Origin: Lentimicrobium saccharophilum
GTDB taxonomy: Bacteria; Bacteroidota; Bacteroidia; Bacteroidales; Lentimicrobiaceae
Reading direction: 5' to 3'
NCBI RefSeq assembly: GCF_001192835.1
Contig: NZ_DF968182.1
Span: forward strand, 1,986,345-2,050,344
Length of the DNA: 64,000 bases
In this document: positions 8,181-15,285 of the stretch, piece after piece
How positions within the stretch are numbered: the first letter of the stretch is position 1
How the letters are laid out: each line of letters begins with the position of its first letter
Position numbers and translations under genes: made by a program
Notes under the pieces: model-generated
The model's input: only the letters and a program-made list of their open reading frames with translations
Database searches by the model: none
Told to the model about the DNA's origin: nothing

Positions 8181-8981
8181 ATGACAAAAAAGAAATTGCC
8201 CGTTCGTTTTACGGGTCAGCACTTTACTATTGATAAAGTGCTAATAAAAGATGCAATAAGACAAGCAAATATAAGTAATCAGGATACGGTTTTAGATATT
8301 GGGGCAGGCAAGGGGTTTCTTACTGTTCATTTATTAAAAATCGCCAACAATGTTGTTGCTATTGAAAACGACACAGCTTTGGTTGAACATTTACGAAAAT
8401 TATTTTCTGATGCCCGAAATGTTCAAGTTGTCGGTTGTGATTTTAGGAATTTTGCAGTTCCGAAATTTCCTTTCAAAGTGGTGTCAAATATTCCTTATGG
8501 CATTACTTCCGATATTTTCAAAATCCTGATGTTTGAGAGTCTTGGAAATTTTCTGGGAGGTTCCATTATCCTTCAGTTAGAACCTACACAAAAGTTATTT
8601 TCGAGGAAGCTTTACAATCCATATACCGTTTTCTATCATACTTTTTTTGATTTGAAACTTGTCTATGAGGTAGGTCCTGAAAGTTTCTTGCCACCGCCAA
8701 CTGTCAAATCAGCCCTGTTAAACATTAAAAGAAAACACTTATTTTTTGATTTTAAGTTTAAAGCCAAATACTTAGCATTTATTTCCTGTCTGTTAGAAAA
8801 ACCTGATTTATCTGTAAAAACAGCTTTAAAGTCGATTTTCAGGAAAAGTCAGGTCAGGTCAATTTCGGAAAAATTCGGTTTAAACCTTAATGCTCAAATT
8901 GTTTGTTTGTCTCCAAGTCAATGGGTAAACTGTTTTTTGGAAATGCTGGAAGTTGTCCCTGAAAAATTTCATCCTTCGTAG
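8181..8981 (+). CDS. erm(F): Erm(F)-type 23S rRNA adenine N6-methyltransferase (MLSB resistance)
   Basis: 266 aa, the length of Erm(F). From memory it agrees with Erm(F) of Bacteroides fragilis almost residue for residue, beginning MTKKKLPVRFTGQHF; I notice perhaps two substitutions (SIILQLEP and QWVNCF). Motifs: SAM-binding VLDIGAGKGFLT (38-49), acidic end of strand 2 (AIEND), and the catalytic motif NIPYG near 101-105. The enzyme dimethylates A2058 of 23S rRNA and blocks macrolide, lincosamide and streptogramin B binding. It is the only rightward gene in the array and lies alone between attC-like sites B and C. No IS4351 or other transposon arms flank it, unlike its known Tn4351/Tn4551 setting. 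Confidence 0.95.
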   Translation: MTKKKLPVRFTGQHFTIDKVLIKDAIRQANISNQDTVLDIGAGKGFLTVHLLKIANNVVAIENDTALVEHLRKLFSDARNVQVVGCDFRNFAVPKFPFKVVSNIPYGITSDIFKILMFESLGNFLGGSIILQLEPTQKLFSRKLYNPYTVFYHTFFDLKLVYEVGPESFLPPPTVKSALLNIKRKHLFFDFKFKAKYLAFISCLLEKPDLSVKTALKSIFRKSQVRSISEKFGLNLNAQIVCLSPSQWVNCFLEMLEVVPEKFHPS

Positions 8982-9040
8982 TTCAAAGTCGGGTGGTTGT
9001 CAAGGTGATTTTTTTTGGTTTGGTGTCGTCTTTTAAGCTG

Positions 9041-9179
9041 CCGCATAACGTTCCGCAGCTACCCACAGTAGGCGGCTTAAAAGTACTAAACAGTCTTGAA
9101 AATACCAACATGAAAAGAACCACAATTTACCACGTTACTACAAACCCGCCTATTGTGGGTAGGTGCTGTTATGGGCAGG
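9041..9179. repeat. attC-like palindromic cassette site C
   Basis: Arms 9059-9075 (CTACCCACAGTAGGCGG) and 9146-9162 are inverted copies matching at 16 of 17 positions, with a 70-base loop. Flanking cores are CCGCATAAC (9041-9049) and GTTATGGGCA (9168-9177). Spacers are 9 and 5 bases. GTTATGGGCA pairs with TGCCCATAAC of site D. The stop of the gene at 9150-9839 lies inside the right arm. Confidence 0.77.
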
Positions 9180-9839
9180 TTTTCCTCTTAAAGGATATTT
9201 ATCCATCAAATCAATGCCATACAGTTTTCGCTTTGATGATGCGAGATAATCATATAGTTCTTTTGTAGTCTTTTCATTCAGATTAAGTGGTCGTGAAGGA
9301 ATTGCAGGCCTCTTGTTTGAATTCAAAGAAATTGAATTTCTTAGTTGTTCAATTGAAACGCCCTTGCCTTTAAGAAAGGGAACAATGTCTATCAATTCCT
9401 GTGTTTCATTCTGAGGCTGAAATGAGCTTTTTTCACATGCTTTAATAGTAATTCTCTTTTTTGGTCGTTTTACTCCTTTGAATAGATGCTGTTTCACCCA
9501 TTTGTAATGATTCTCGTATGCTGGATAGTTATCAACAATTGAATCGTTTATGGATATATCATTGCAATCTTGCCATTCGTGTAAAGATTTTACTTTAAAT
9601 ACTAAATCACAGAAAAGGTGATCAAAGTAAGGGTATGAATCTTTTTCTCCTCGTGAAGCCCAAAAGATAATCTGCCCTATCTCTTTCTTAATCTGAGTTA
9701 TATGACAAAATGAATGCAAGAAAGGTGAATTCCATATATATGGGTCTTGGTTGCCGGAAAAACTATCATGATAAACTTGCCCCATCTCATTAATATATAA
9801 GCATTTCCTGGGTGGATGATACAAGATATAGTTATACAT
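9150..9839 (-). CDS. Cassette-borne protein of unknown function
   Basis: 229 aa, no signal peptide, not recognised. The N-terminal half is rich in aromatic residues and His/Cys: the region around 42-75 reads LHSFCHIT, then IIFWASRGEKDSYPYFDHLFCDLVF. That suggests an enzyme-like or metal-binding pocket, but no known motif is complete. Residues ~120-215 are basic and may be a separate helical region (KRPKKRITIK, then KTTKELYDYLASSKRK). The stop codon lies in the right arm of attC-like site C, so the last ~8 residues are encoded by the recombination site. It is 91 bp downstream of the MORN gene in the same cassette. Confidence 0.65.
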   Translation of the reverse strand: MYNYILYHPPRKCLYINEMGQVYHDSFSGNQDPYIWNSPFLHSFCHITQIKKEIGQIIFWASRGEKDSYPYFDHLFCDLVFKVKSLHEWQDCNDISINDSIVDNYPAYENHYKWVKQHLFKGVKRPKKRITIKACEKSSFQPQNETQELIDIVPFLKGKGVSIEQLRNSISLNSNKRPAIPSRPLNLNEKTTKELYDYLASSKRKLYGIDLMDKYPLRGKPAHNSTYPQ

Positions 9840-9930
9840 CTATTTTTGGAATTGTTTAGGGTTTCTGACTGTTACTCCTGTTCATGATTGCGTCAATTGA
9901 CTTAGTGTTGAATCCCCCGCTGGAGGAAGT

Positions 9931-11259
9931 TTACTCAGACACCTTTTTGCCATTCACTTTAACAGGAGGTGTATCAATAAAAAGTTGAACTGTTCGCGAT
10001 GCTTTTTTCTTAGAAATTTCATCAAACTTTAAAGGGTCTATCCTTTTTGATGGTTTCCCATTTTCTTCATTTATATAAGCATAAAAAGTATTGTCTTTAA
10101 TCTCCCAGATTCCTTTTTCATTATATTCTTTATAGACTGGACTTTCCAACCATTTTTTAAAGTATGATTTATATGTATAACTTCGATCGGAATTCAATTT
10201 AAAATCTTCATAGAAGATAATTATTGCATCATTTGTATAGATCTTTTCTGACTTAAATTCCCATGTACCTGTAAAATTATGCTCTGTTTCAGTAAATTGT
10301 TTTGATTTGACACTATTTATCATTTGAATGTAATCATTTTCCACTTTCTCTTTGGCCATTCTAATGCTATCTTGCTTTCTTTCGAAAGCTTTAATTCTCT
10401 CCTCATTAGCTTTTTTATAGGCATTTTCAATACTGTCAAGTTTTTGTTTTACGTCAGCAGAAATATAAACTTCGTCTTTTAAATATTTCCCGTTATTATA
10501 CACTGCATTAAATCCTTTTTTAGGGCCAAAAGCACTTTCACTACCTCCAGTAAATTCTATGTATGAATTTTCAGTTTTCTTTGGCAAGTATGAATATTTT
10601 TTTCCGTAATCGCCTAAATAAGCATAACACTTACCATAATTAACCCATTCACCATCCCTATTTCCACTAATATAGTTACCTTTTGAAAAAATATATTCAC
10701 CTGTCACCATATCAGGGCCATATTCAACCCAGTAGCCGGTCTTGTCACCGTTTAAATAACTTCCTTCTTCTTTTATTGTTCCATCATCAAAATATGTAAT
10801 ATGTTTTCCATTTGGAACGCCATTCTGATATTCTGTAAAGGATAAAATTTTTGTTCTTGATTTATCAGAATATGTAATTTTCTTTCCGACTATCCGACCT
10901 TGAATATAATTAACTACTGTGATATTTTCACCCAAGTAGTGTTCGATCCACTCTCCTTCTTCTAAATCGTTTTTATAATTCCCTGACGCATAACCTAAAT
11001 ATGCTGGTCCATTTTTTTTCCCATTTTTATATGTTATCTTCTTTTGAATCGTTTTTCCATCTTCATAATATAAGATATATAGCCCTTCAATTTCACCATA
11101 TGAATTAGTTCTATATCTTTCTTTTGGAATTTTAGTATCATACTTTCTACCATACACATCTTCTTTAATCCATGTGGTTTTCAATGGGACCTCTGTTTGT
11201 CCATTTACTGATGTTAAATACACTGTTAAAAACATCAATGTAATGATTAAATTTTTCAT
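9931..11259 (-). CDS. Secreted MORN-repeat (YwqK-like) protein
   Basis: 442 aa. A signal peptide (MKNLIITLMFLTVYLTSVNG) is followed by at least six MORN-type repeats of about 20-25 residues between ~50 and 230. They carry G-x-x-x-G-x-W/Y-x-x-Y motifs, for example EGEWIEHYLG, TGYWVEYG and DGEWVNYG. A Lys/Glu-rich probable coiled coil (~265-315) leads to a C-terminal beta domain (~325-425, starting FTGTWEFKSEKIY) resembling lipocalin-like modules. MORN/YwqK-type proteins are common in Bacteroidota envelopes and sometimes linked to toxin immunity (family knowledge). The role here is unknown. The 3' end of the upstream part of the cassette (11260-11426) looks non-coding. Confidence 0.72.
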   Translation of the reverse strand: MKNLIITLMFLTVYLTSVNGQTEVPLKTTWIKEDVYGRKYDTKIPKERYRTNSYGEIEGLYILYYEDGKTIQKKITYKNGKKNGPAYLGYASGNYKNDLEEGEWIEHYLGENITVVNYIQGRIVGKKITYSDKSRTKILSFTEYQNGVPNGKHITYFDDGTIKEEGSYLNGDKTGYWVEYGPDMVTGEYIFSKGNYISGNRDGEWVNYGKCYAYLGDYGKKYSYLPKKTENSYIEFTGGSESAFGPKKGFNAVYNNGKYLKDEVYISADVKQKLDSIENAYKKANEERIKAFERKQDSIRMAKEKVENDYIQMINSVKSKQFTETEHNFTGTWEFKSEKIYTNDAIIIFYEDFKLNSDRSYTYKSYFKKWLESPVYKEYNEKGIWEIKDNTFYAYINEENGKPSKRIDPLKFDEISKKKASRTVQLFIDTPPVKVNGKKVSE

Positions 11260-11426
11260 ATCAGGAGTTTTAAGATTTTTTTACTCACTTTTCTTCTGGG
11301 TTTCGCCCCATTTTTGGAATGGTTTCTAGTCTCCACTTTTCATTTTAGCAAGTGCACTTGACAAGAGTGTCAAACCAAATTGACGGTGGTGGCTCTCTTG
11401 TTTGTTCGCTATATTGACCCTTAAAC

Positions 11427-11566
11427 TTGCCCATAACGGACAGCGGTATGTTTTGTTGCCGACTTCGGAGCACGACACTGTCAACCCGTGATGAAGTTTG
11501 AAGCGAGCCACAGCCGTTGATTTCAGCACTAACCCGGCAATAAAATATACCGCATGTTGGCGGTAG
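11427..11566. repeat. attC-like palindromic cassette site D
   Basis: Arms 11444-11461 (CGGTATGTTTTGTTGCCG) and 11535-11552 are inverted copies matching at 16 of 18 positions; both mismatches would be G:T pairs on one strand. The loop is 73 bases. Flanking cores are TGCCCATAAC (11428-11437) and GTTGGCGGTA (11556-11565). Spacers are 6 and 3 bases, like site A. GTTGGCGGTA is complementary to TACCGCCAAC at 13444-13453, next to the recombinase gene. Confidence 0.77.
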
Positions 11567-11573
11567 TTTTTCT

Positions 11574-12053
11574 TTATAAATGTGTCACTTTGTAATTATA
11601 TTTATCAGTTAATCTGTCTGTTACAATTGACCGATGACATGCTTCTGGAAATTCTTCTACACAAAAGAAAGCCACACGGTTTGCCCCAACTTGTTCAAGT
11701 TTTTCAATGAATGTTTCAAAGTCAAAGTTTTTTAAAATCTTATTTTTATATTCGATTACAAAAACTTTCCCTAATTCATGTCTTTCCCTTTTTAATTCAC
11801 CTTTTTCTATGTCAATTTCTTTTTGCAGTCCTCTAATTTCACTTGTTGGGGCTAATTCAGGTACGTAACCATATTTAATTTCTAATTCATTTAATTTTTG
11901 TTGAAGTCTATTGCTGTTTACAAAAGAATATTTTGCACCTCGTACACCTCTTCTTTGTCTTATGTCGCAGAATGTGTCAATGTTGTTCTTTGTCAATTTG
12001 TCAAAAAACTCTTTTTCCGTTGAGTTGTAAACTCCGATTGTAAAAAATTCCAT
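11574..12053 (-). CDS. DUF488-family protein (second copy)
   Basis: 159 aa. N-terminal FFTIGVYNSTEKEF and DTFCDIRQRRGVRGAKYSF match the DUF488 start (T-IG-hS--EF ... hD-R--P-S). The C-terminus carries FFCVEEFPEACHRSIV, the C-x-E-x-(4-5)-CHR motif typical of DUF488. The family is thought to act on nucleic acids or nucleotides, but its chemistry is not established. It starts 1 bp after the other DUF488 gene; the pair differ enough to suggest two specialised subunits. Last gene of cassette 1, with its stop 8 bp from site D. Confidence 0.82.
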   Translation of the reverse strand: MEFFTIGVYNSTEKEFFDKLTKNNIDTFCDIRQRRGVRGAKYSFVNSNRLQQKLNELEIKYGYVPELAPTSEIRGLQKEIDIEKGELKRERHELGKVFVIEYKNKILKNFDFETFIEKLEQVGANRVAFFCVEEFPEACHRSIVTDRLTDKYNYKVTHL

Positions 12054-12054
12054 A

Positions 12055-12618
12055 TTATTTGATTTTTCTTTTTGAAGTCATATCTATTTCGCCCCATAGA
12101 TTTATTGGGCTTTTACCACCGTTAATAAGTAAATTAACCTCGTTTTGGTCCATTAATTTACCATTTTTAGTAATGTGTTGCATTATTATACCTTCCTTTT
12201 GCAATGACAGACCGATTAACTTACTGCGATGACATTCTTCTGGATTTAATTCGCTACACATAACTGCAACATTTAATCCTTTCTCATTTGCTGTTTTTAA
12301 TCTTTCCAATCCTTTGATAAAAAACTCCTTTTTTTCAATTTTACTATAATCTATTTTCCTTGCTTCTTCATGTTTTTTGTCTGTGTACTCAATGTAGCAA
12401 GTTGGGTCTTTTGGTAAGCCTCCCAAAACATCTCCTAAATAAACATAAGTAAATCCTTTTCGCTTAAGTAAATTTGAAAATGCTTCACGATTAAATGTTG
12501 GAGAAAATTTTGAATAAGGCGAAGAACGAACATCAATAAGGTATTCGATATTGTATGTTTGAAGCAATTTAATAAAATCTTCAAATTCTCTATTCCCATG
12601 TCCAATCGAAAAAATCAT
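12055..12618 (-). CDS. DUF488-family protein (first copy)
   Basis: 187 aa. Starts MIFSIGHGNREFEDFIKLL and YLIDVRSSPYSKFSP, a textbook DUF488 N-terminus. The conserved end motif is VAVMCSELNPEECHRSKLIG. It overlaps the upstream zinc-ribbon gene by 4 bp (ATGA) and is followed 1 bp later by the second DUF488 gene. The tight coupling of three genes in one cassette indicates one functional unit. A role in DNA or nucleotide modification or processing is inferred from family associations only. Confidence 0.86.
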   Translation of the reverse strand: MIFSIGHGNREFEDFIKLLQTYNIEYLIDVRSSPYSKFSPTFNREAFSNLLKRKGFTYVYLGDVLGGLPKDPTCYIEYTDKKHEEARKIDYSKIEKKEFFIKGLERLKTANEKGLNVAVMCSELNPEECHRSKLIGLSLQKEGIIMQHITKNGKLMDQNEVNLLINGGKSPINLWGEIDMTSKRKIK

Positions 12619-13424
12619 ACTTGCCCTCCTAATTGATTTTCAAAATGTGAAAAAGAGTTTCCATCAAAAAGGTCTGGAATTGTAATTAATGCCGTTACTT
12701 GTTTCCAATGCTGTCCTTGCCATGCTCTCGTAAGTCCAATCCGCACATAGCGATTTGGATTATTATTAAAATTCCTTACAATTTGAGCGGAGTAATTCAT
12801 ATTTCTAATACTTATTTGATACCTTACAAAAGCCAAAGTTAATAAATCAGTAACCGGAACACGCTCATAAAGATTGCCTTCCCAATCCACAAAGTTAATT
12901 CTTACTTTAAACTTCTCGTACTGTTCATGCCAAATTCTTCCAATGCTTTGTGCTTTAACTATAAAGAGAGATTTATCTTGACGTTCAATTGCATTATTAA
13001 GATTTGTAATAGCCATTCTATTCACAACTCTTAAAATTTCTTCATTAGTCAAATGTCTAATGAAACGAGGTGCAAAATTTTCATTTATTATCCAATCTTC
13101 AGTATGAAATGTTTGGTCAGGTCTGTACCTCCTGAATTCAATTTCAACTAAATTAAAATGGTTTACAACCTGTGTCGTGCCGTGCATTAAAAAGTCTCTG
13201 TCTAGTCCTGTTGGGAAAACCGGTCTTACAAAATTCCATGTCTGAGGGTCAATTCCAGATACACAAACATTACCACTATTCATTCTTGTAATACCAGTAA
13301 TAATAATTTTTTTGCGGAATAATCCCTGATTTCTGCATGTATTACAAAGTTGTCCTGCATTTGAAATTATTGGCACAGGTAAATCTGTTCCGCATGCTAT
13401 ACATTTTGTTTGTGTTACTGGCAT
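12615..13424 (-). CDS. Zinc-ribbon protein, probable dual-OB-fold type, partner of DUF488
   Basis: 269 aa. A zinc ribbon at the N-terminus has C8-x2-C11 and C27-x2-C30. The rest is beta-rich with two similar halves (~36-110 and ~150-265); each contains patterns like ITGITRMNSGNVCVSG and IGLTRAWQ-x(6)-ALITIP. This agrees with the dual OB-containing proteins annotated next to DUF488 genes; I make that assignment from memory and rate it moderate. OB folds suggest nucleic acid binding. ATG at 13424 is only 19 bp from the cassette boundary at 13443-13453. The gene could therefore be read from a promoter on the recombinase side. Confidence 0.65.
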   Translation of the reverse strand: MPVTQTKCIACGTDLPVPIISNAGQLCNTCRNQGLFRKKIIITGITRMNSGNVCVSGIDPQTWNFVRPVFPTGLDRDFLMHGTTQVVNHFNLVEIEFRRYRPDQTFHTEDWIINENFAPRFIRHLTNEEILRVVNRMAITNLNNAIERQDKSLFIVKAQSIGRIWHEQYEKFKVRINFVDWEGNLYERVPVTDLLTLAFVRYQISIRNMNYSAQIVRNFNNNPNRYVRIGLTRAWQGQHWKQVTALITIPDLFDGNSFSHFENQLGGQV

Positions 13425-13442
13425 ATCACTGTCTTTTTAAAA

Positions 13443-13453
13443 TTACCGCCAAC
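13443..13453 (-). other. Candidate attI-like insertion boundary
   Basis: TTACCGCCAAC on the plus strand reads GTTGGCGGTAA leftwards and matches the outer core of site D (GTTGGCGGTAG) at 10 of 11 positions. No large palindrome surrounds it. It lies 20 bp from the recombinase stop codon and marks the switch from AT-rich cassette DNA to host-like DNA. This is what an integron attachment site (attI, first-cassette junction) would look like, but no recombinase-binding repeats are proved. Confidence 0.5.
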
Positions 13454-13473
13454 TAGTGAATATCATAACAAAC

Positions 13474-15285
13474 TTATAACTTTTTTTCGTTTCCCTCATC
13501 ATCTTCCTCTTCATTTTCATTCTTTTTTCTTTCATCCATCAGTTTATCCAGCGGACTCCGGATCTTGTCAACCCCGCGCCTCGTCAGATGTGTGTATATT
13601 GTGGTGGTTTTTATGCTCGAATGCCCCAGCAACGCCTGTATAAACCGCAGATCCGTACCGGCCTCCAGCAAATGGGTGGCAAAGGCATGCCGCAGGGTAT
13701 GGACAGTGGCTTTTTTCTCCAGCCCGGCCGCTTTCACCGCCCTGCGCATCACATTGGCAACGCTCTGCCCACTGTATGGCTCCCCCTTGTACTGGCCTTC
13801 AAACAAATAGAAACTGCTTTTGTACAACTCGCGGTACGAGAGCAACGCGGCCACTATCGAATATGGAAGCATAACCATGCGGTCCTTTTTACCCTTACCC
13901 GAACGCACATGAATCTTGTACTCATCAAACAGTATATCTTCCCACTTCAAACCCAGAAGTTCGCTCCGCCTGAGTCCGGTTCCATAGGCCATCATAATCA
14001 CCATCTTGTGCTTTGGATTATTTATCTGATCAAAAATGGCAATACACTCCTCCTGCGTAACCACCACCGGCAGCTTGTACTCTTTCTTCGGCCGGGGCAG
14101 ATCTATCTGAAAATGCGGAATCTGCAACACCTCACTGTAGTAGAGATTGAGCGCATTCACACAATTGCTTGCAGTCGATGGTGTTAAACCTTTCAGGATC
14201 ATGCCGCCCAGGTACTTTATAATCTCTTTGCGCTCAATACCCGCCGGATCACGGTAACCGGTAAACCTGAGAAATGAAATCAAAGCATGACTGTATGTCC
14301 TTATGGTACTCGCGCTCTTATTGGTGGCAAGCATCAGATCAGTAAATGCATCAACATATACCCTAGCTCCGGGAGGGGTAAGATTCCGTACATTGTCCAT
14401 TGCCAGGCTGAGCTCCACCTTGCGCCTCGAAGGCGTGAAACGCTTATTCAGATACTTCTCCGGAAGATGGTTTTCGAGCGTTAGCCCGTTATCTTCCGCT
14501 ATTTTAAGCAGGTTTTCAAACACCAGCGGGCTGGAAGGCAACAGGTAACATGCCTGCGCTTTGCTGTAACGGCTTCCCGCAAAACGCTTCACAATATGGA
14601 TAACCGATGAAATCGCCGGAAGCCTCACCTGCATTACCCGCTTGTCGGCCTCATGTACTTCAACAACAATTTTAGCATCCGGTCCCGCAGGCTCAGGGCC
14701 TGTCCAGTAATCAGCCGGCAACAGGCCCGGCCTCCCCAGCAGGGCCTCCACACGGGTTTTCACGGCTACATGCCTGTAAACCATCCATGCCTTATGTGGC
14801 TTATTCCAATAAACGCCCTTTATCGCCTTAAGCCCAAGACAAACCTGCTCCTGGTAGGGGACTTTTAAAACCCAGTATTTTCCCGTGGTCGACAGGTATT
14901 CAGCTTTTAATCCGGCATTTTCATCCGTCAAAGGCGGATTATGTCCCGCACCTGCAGCAGGCGGGCGTTCGCTATCAGCAATAGCTATGGGCGCATTGTC
15001 GTGACCATTTTCCAGGCCAGGCGCCGTCCGGTTCAATTCAGCTTCTGCCTCCCTGATGATTTCAATTTCCGGGAAAACATTTTTCAGGGCTTGGTAGCTG
15101 GCAACATCATAATCAATATACCAGCACTTCTTTGACTGACTCCATCTCCCCCCAAGGGCTTTTACCTTTTGCTTTATCTCTTCGTTAAAATTAAAAAATA
15201 TACCGATCCGCGCAGCATCACGGTGAAAAATTTTTCTGATGCTGATGGTGAAATCACCTCCCGGTCCCTGATTACTGCCTGCCAT
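13474..15285 (-). CDS. Tyrosine recombinase with triple N-terminal repeat domain; candidate cassette integrase
   Basis: 603 aa. Residues ~15-75, ~128-185 and ~205-265 form three related modules with a G-x-x-W/Y-x-x-x-x-K-x-W/C-Y pattern (KALGGRWSQSKKCWYI, KAIKGVYWNKPHKAWMVY, KRFAGSRYSKAQACYLLP). They recall HARP-like ssDNA-annealing motifs; that is inference. Residues ~305-395 are a SAM-like core-binding domain and ~405-585 the catalytic domain, with R439, K464, H529, R532, H555 and nucleophile Y564 all present. The ending YTHLTRRGVDKIRSPLDKL resembles integron integrases, but I see no IntI-specific insert between the K and H-x-x-R motifs. The acidic/basic tail is low complexity. Base composition is like the chromosome, not the cassettes. 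It is co-directional with, and its 3' end abuts, the cassette array. Confidence 0.85.
   Translation of the reverse strand: MAGSNQGPGGDFTISIRKIFHRDAARIGIFFNFNEEIKQKVKALGGRWSQSKKCWYIDYDVASYQALKNVFPEIEIIREAEAELNRTAPGLENGHDNAPIAIADSERPPAAGAGHNPPLTDENAGLKAEYLSTTGKYWVLKVPYQEQVCLGLKAIKGVYWNKPHKAWMVYRHVAVKTRVEALLGRPGLLPADYWTGPEPAGPDAKIVVEVHEADKRVMQVRLPAISSVIHIVKRFAGSRYSKAQACYLLPSSPLVFENLLKIAEDNGLTLENHLPEKYLNKRFTPSRRKVELSLAMDNVRNLTPPGARVYVDAFTDLMLATNKSASTIRTYSHALISFLRFTGYRDPAGIERKEIIKYLGGMILKGLTPSTASNCVNALNLYYSEVLQIPHFQIDLPRPKKEYKLPVVVTQEECIAIFDQINNPKHKMVIMMAYGTGLRRSELLGLKWEDILFDEYKIHVRSGKGKKDRMVMLPYSIVAALLSYRELYKSSFYLFEGQYKGEPYSGQSVANVMRRAVKAAGLEKKATVHTLRHAFATHLLEAGTDLRFIQALLGHSSIKTTTIYTHLTRRGVDKIRSPLDKLMDERKKNENEEEDDEGNEKKL

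Larger units (their letters stand above)
6889..13453 (-). mobile_element. Integron-like gene-cassette array (four cassettes, erm(F)-bearing)
   Basis: Blocks of genes are separated by four palindromic sites at 6881-7016, 7912-8050, 9041-9179 and 11427-11566. For each block the first bases (GTT plus 5-8) are the reverse complement of its last bases, as in integron cassettes, whose circular form carries one attC. Read leftwards from the recombinase, the cassettes are 13453-11437 (zinc-ribbon protein and two DUF488), 11437-9049 (MORN protein and unknown protein), 9049-7921 (erm(F), opposite orientation) and 7921-6889 (lipoprotein). The Ter operon may be part of a further, larger cassette whose end lies left of the window. 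The DNA is AT-rich compared with everything to its right. The cores are GTT + ATGC/ATGG/AGCA/GGCG, so they deviate from the classic GTTRRRY. Orientation is inferred from gene direction and recombinase position. Confidence 0.72.

Noticed and set aside
11326..11529. 67-codon frame on the minus strand
   Set aside because: It overlaps attC-like site D and has no recognisable product; the palindrome explains the sequence.
13474..15285. Calling the recombinase a canonical IntI
   Set aside because: The C-terminal block is IntI-like, but I cannot see the IntI-specific insert, and the N-terminal repeats are not found in IntI. It is left as a candidate cassette integrase.
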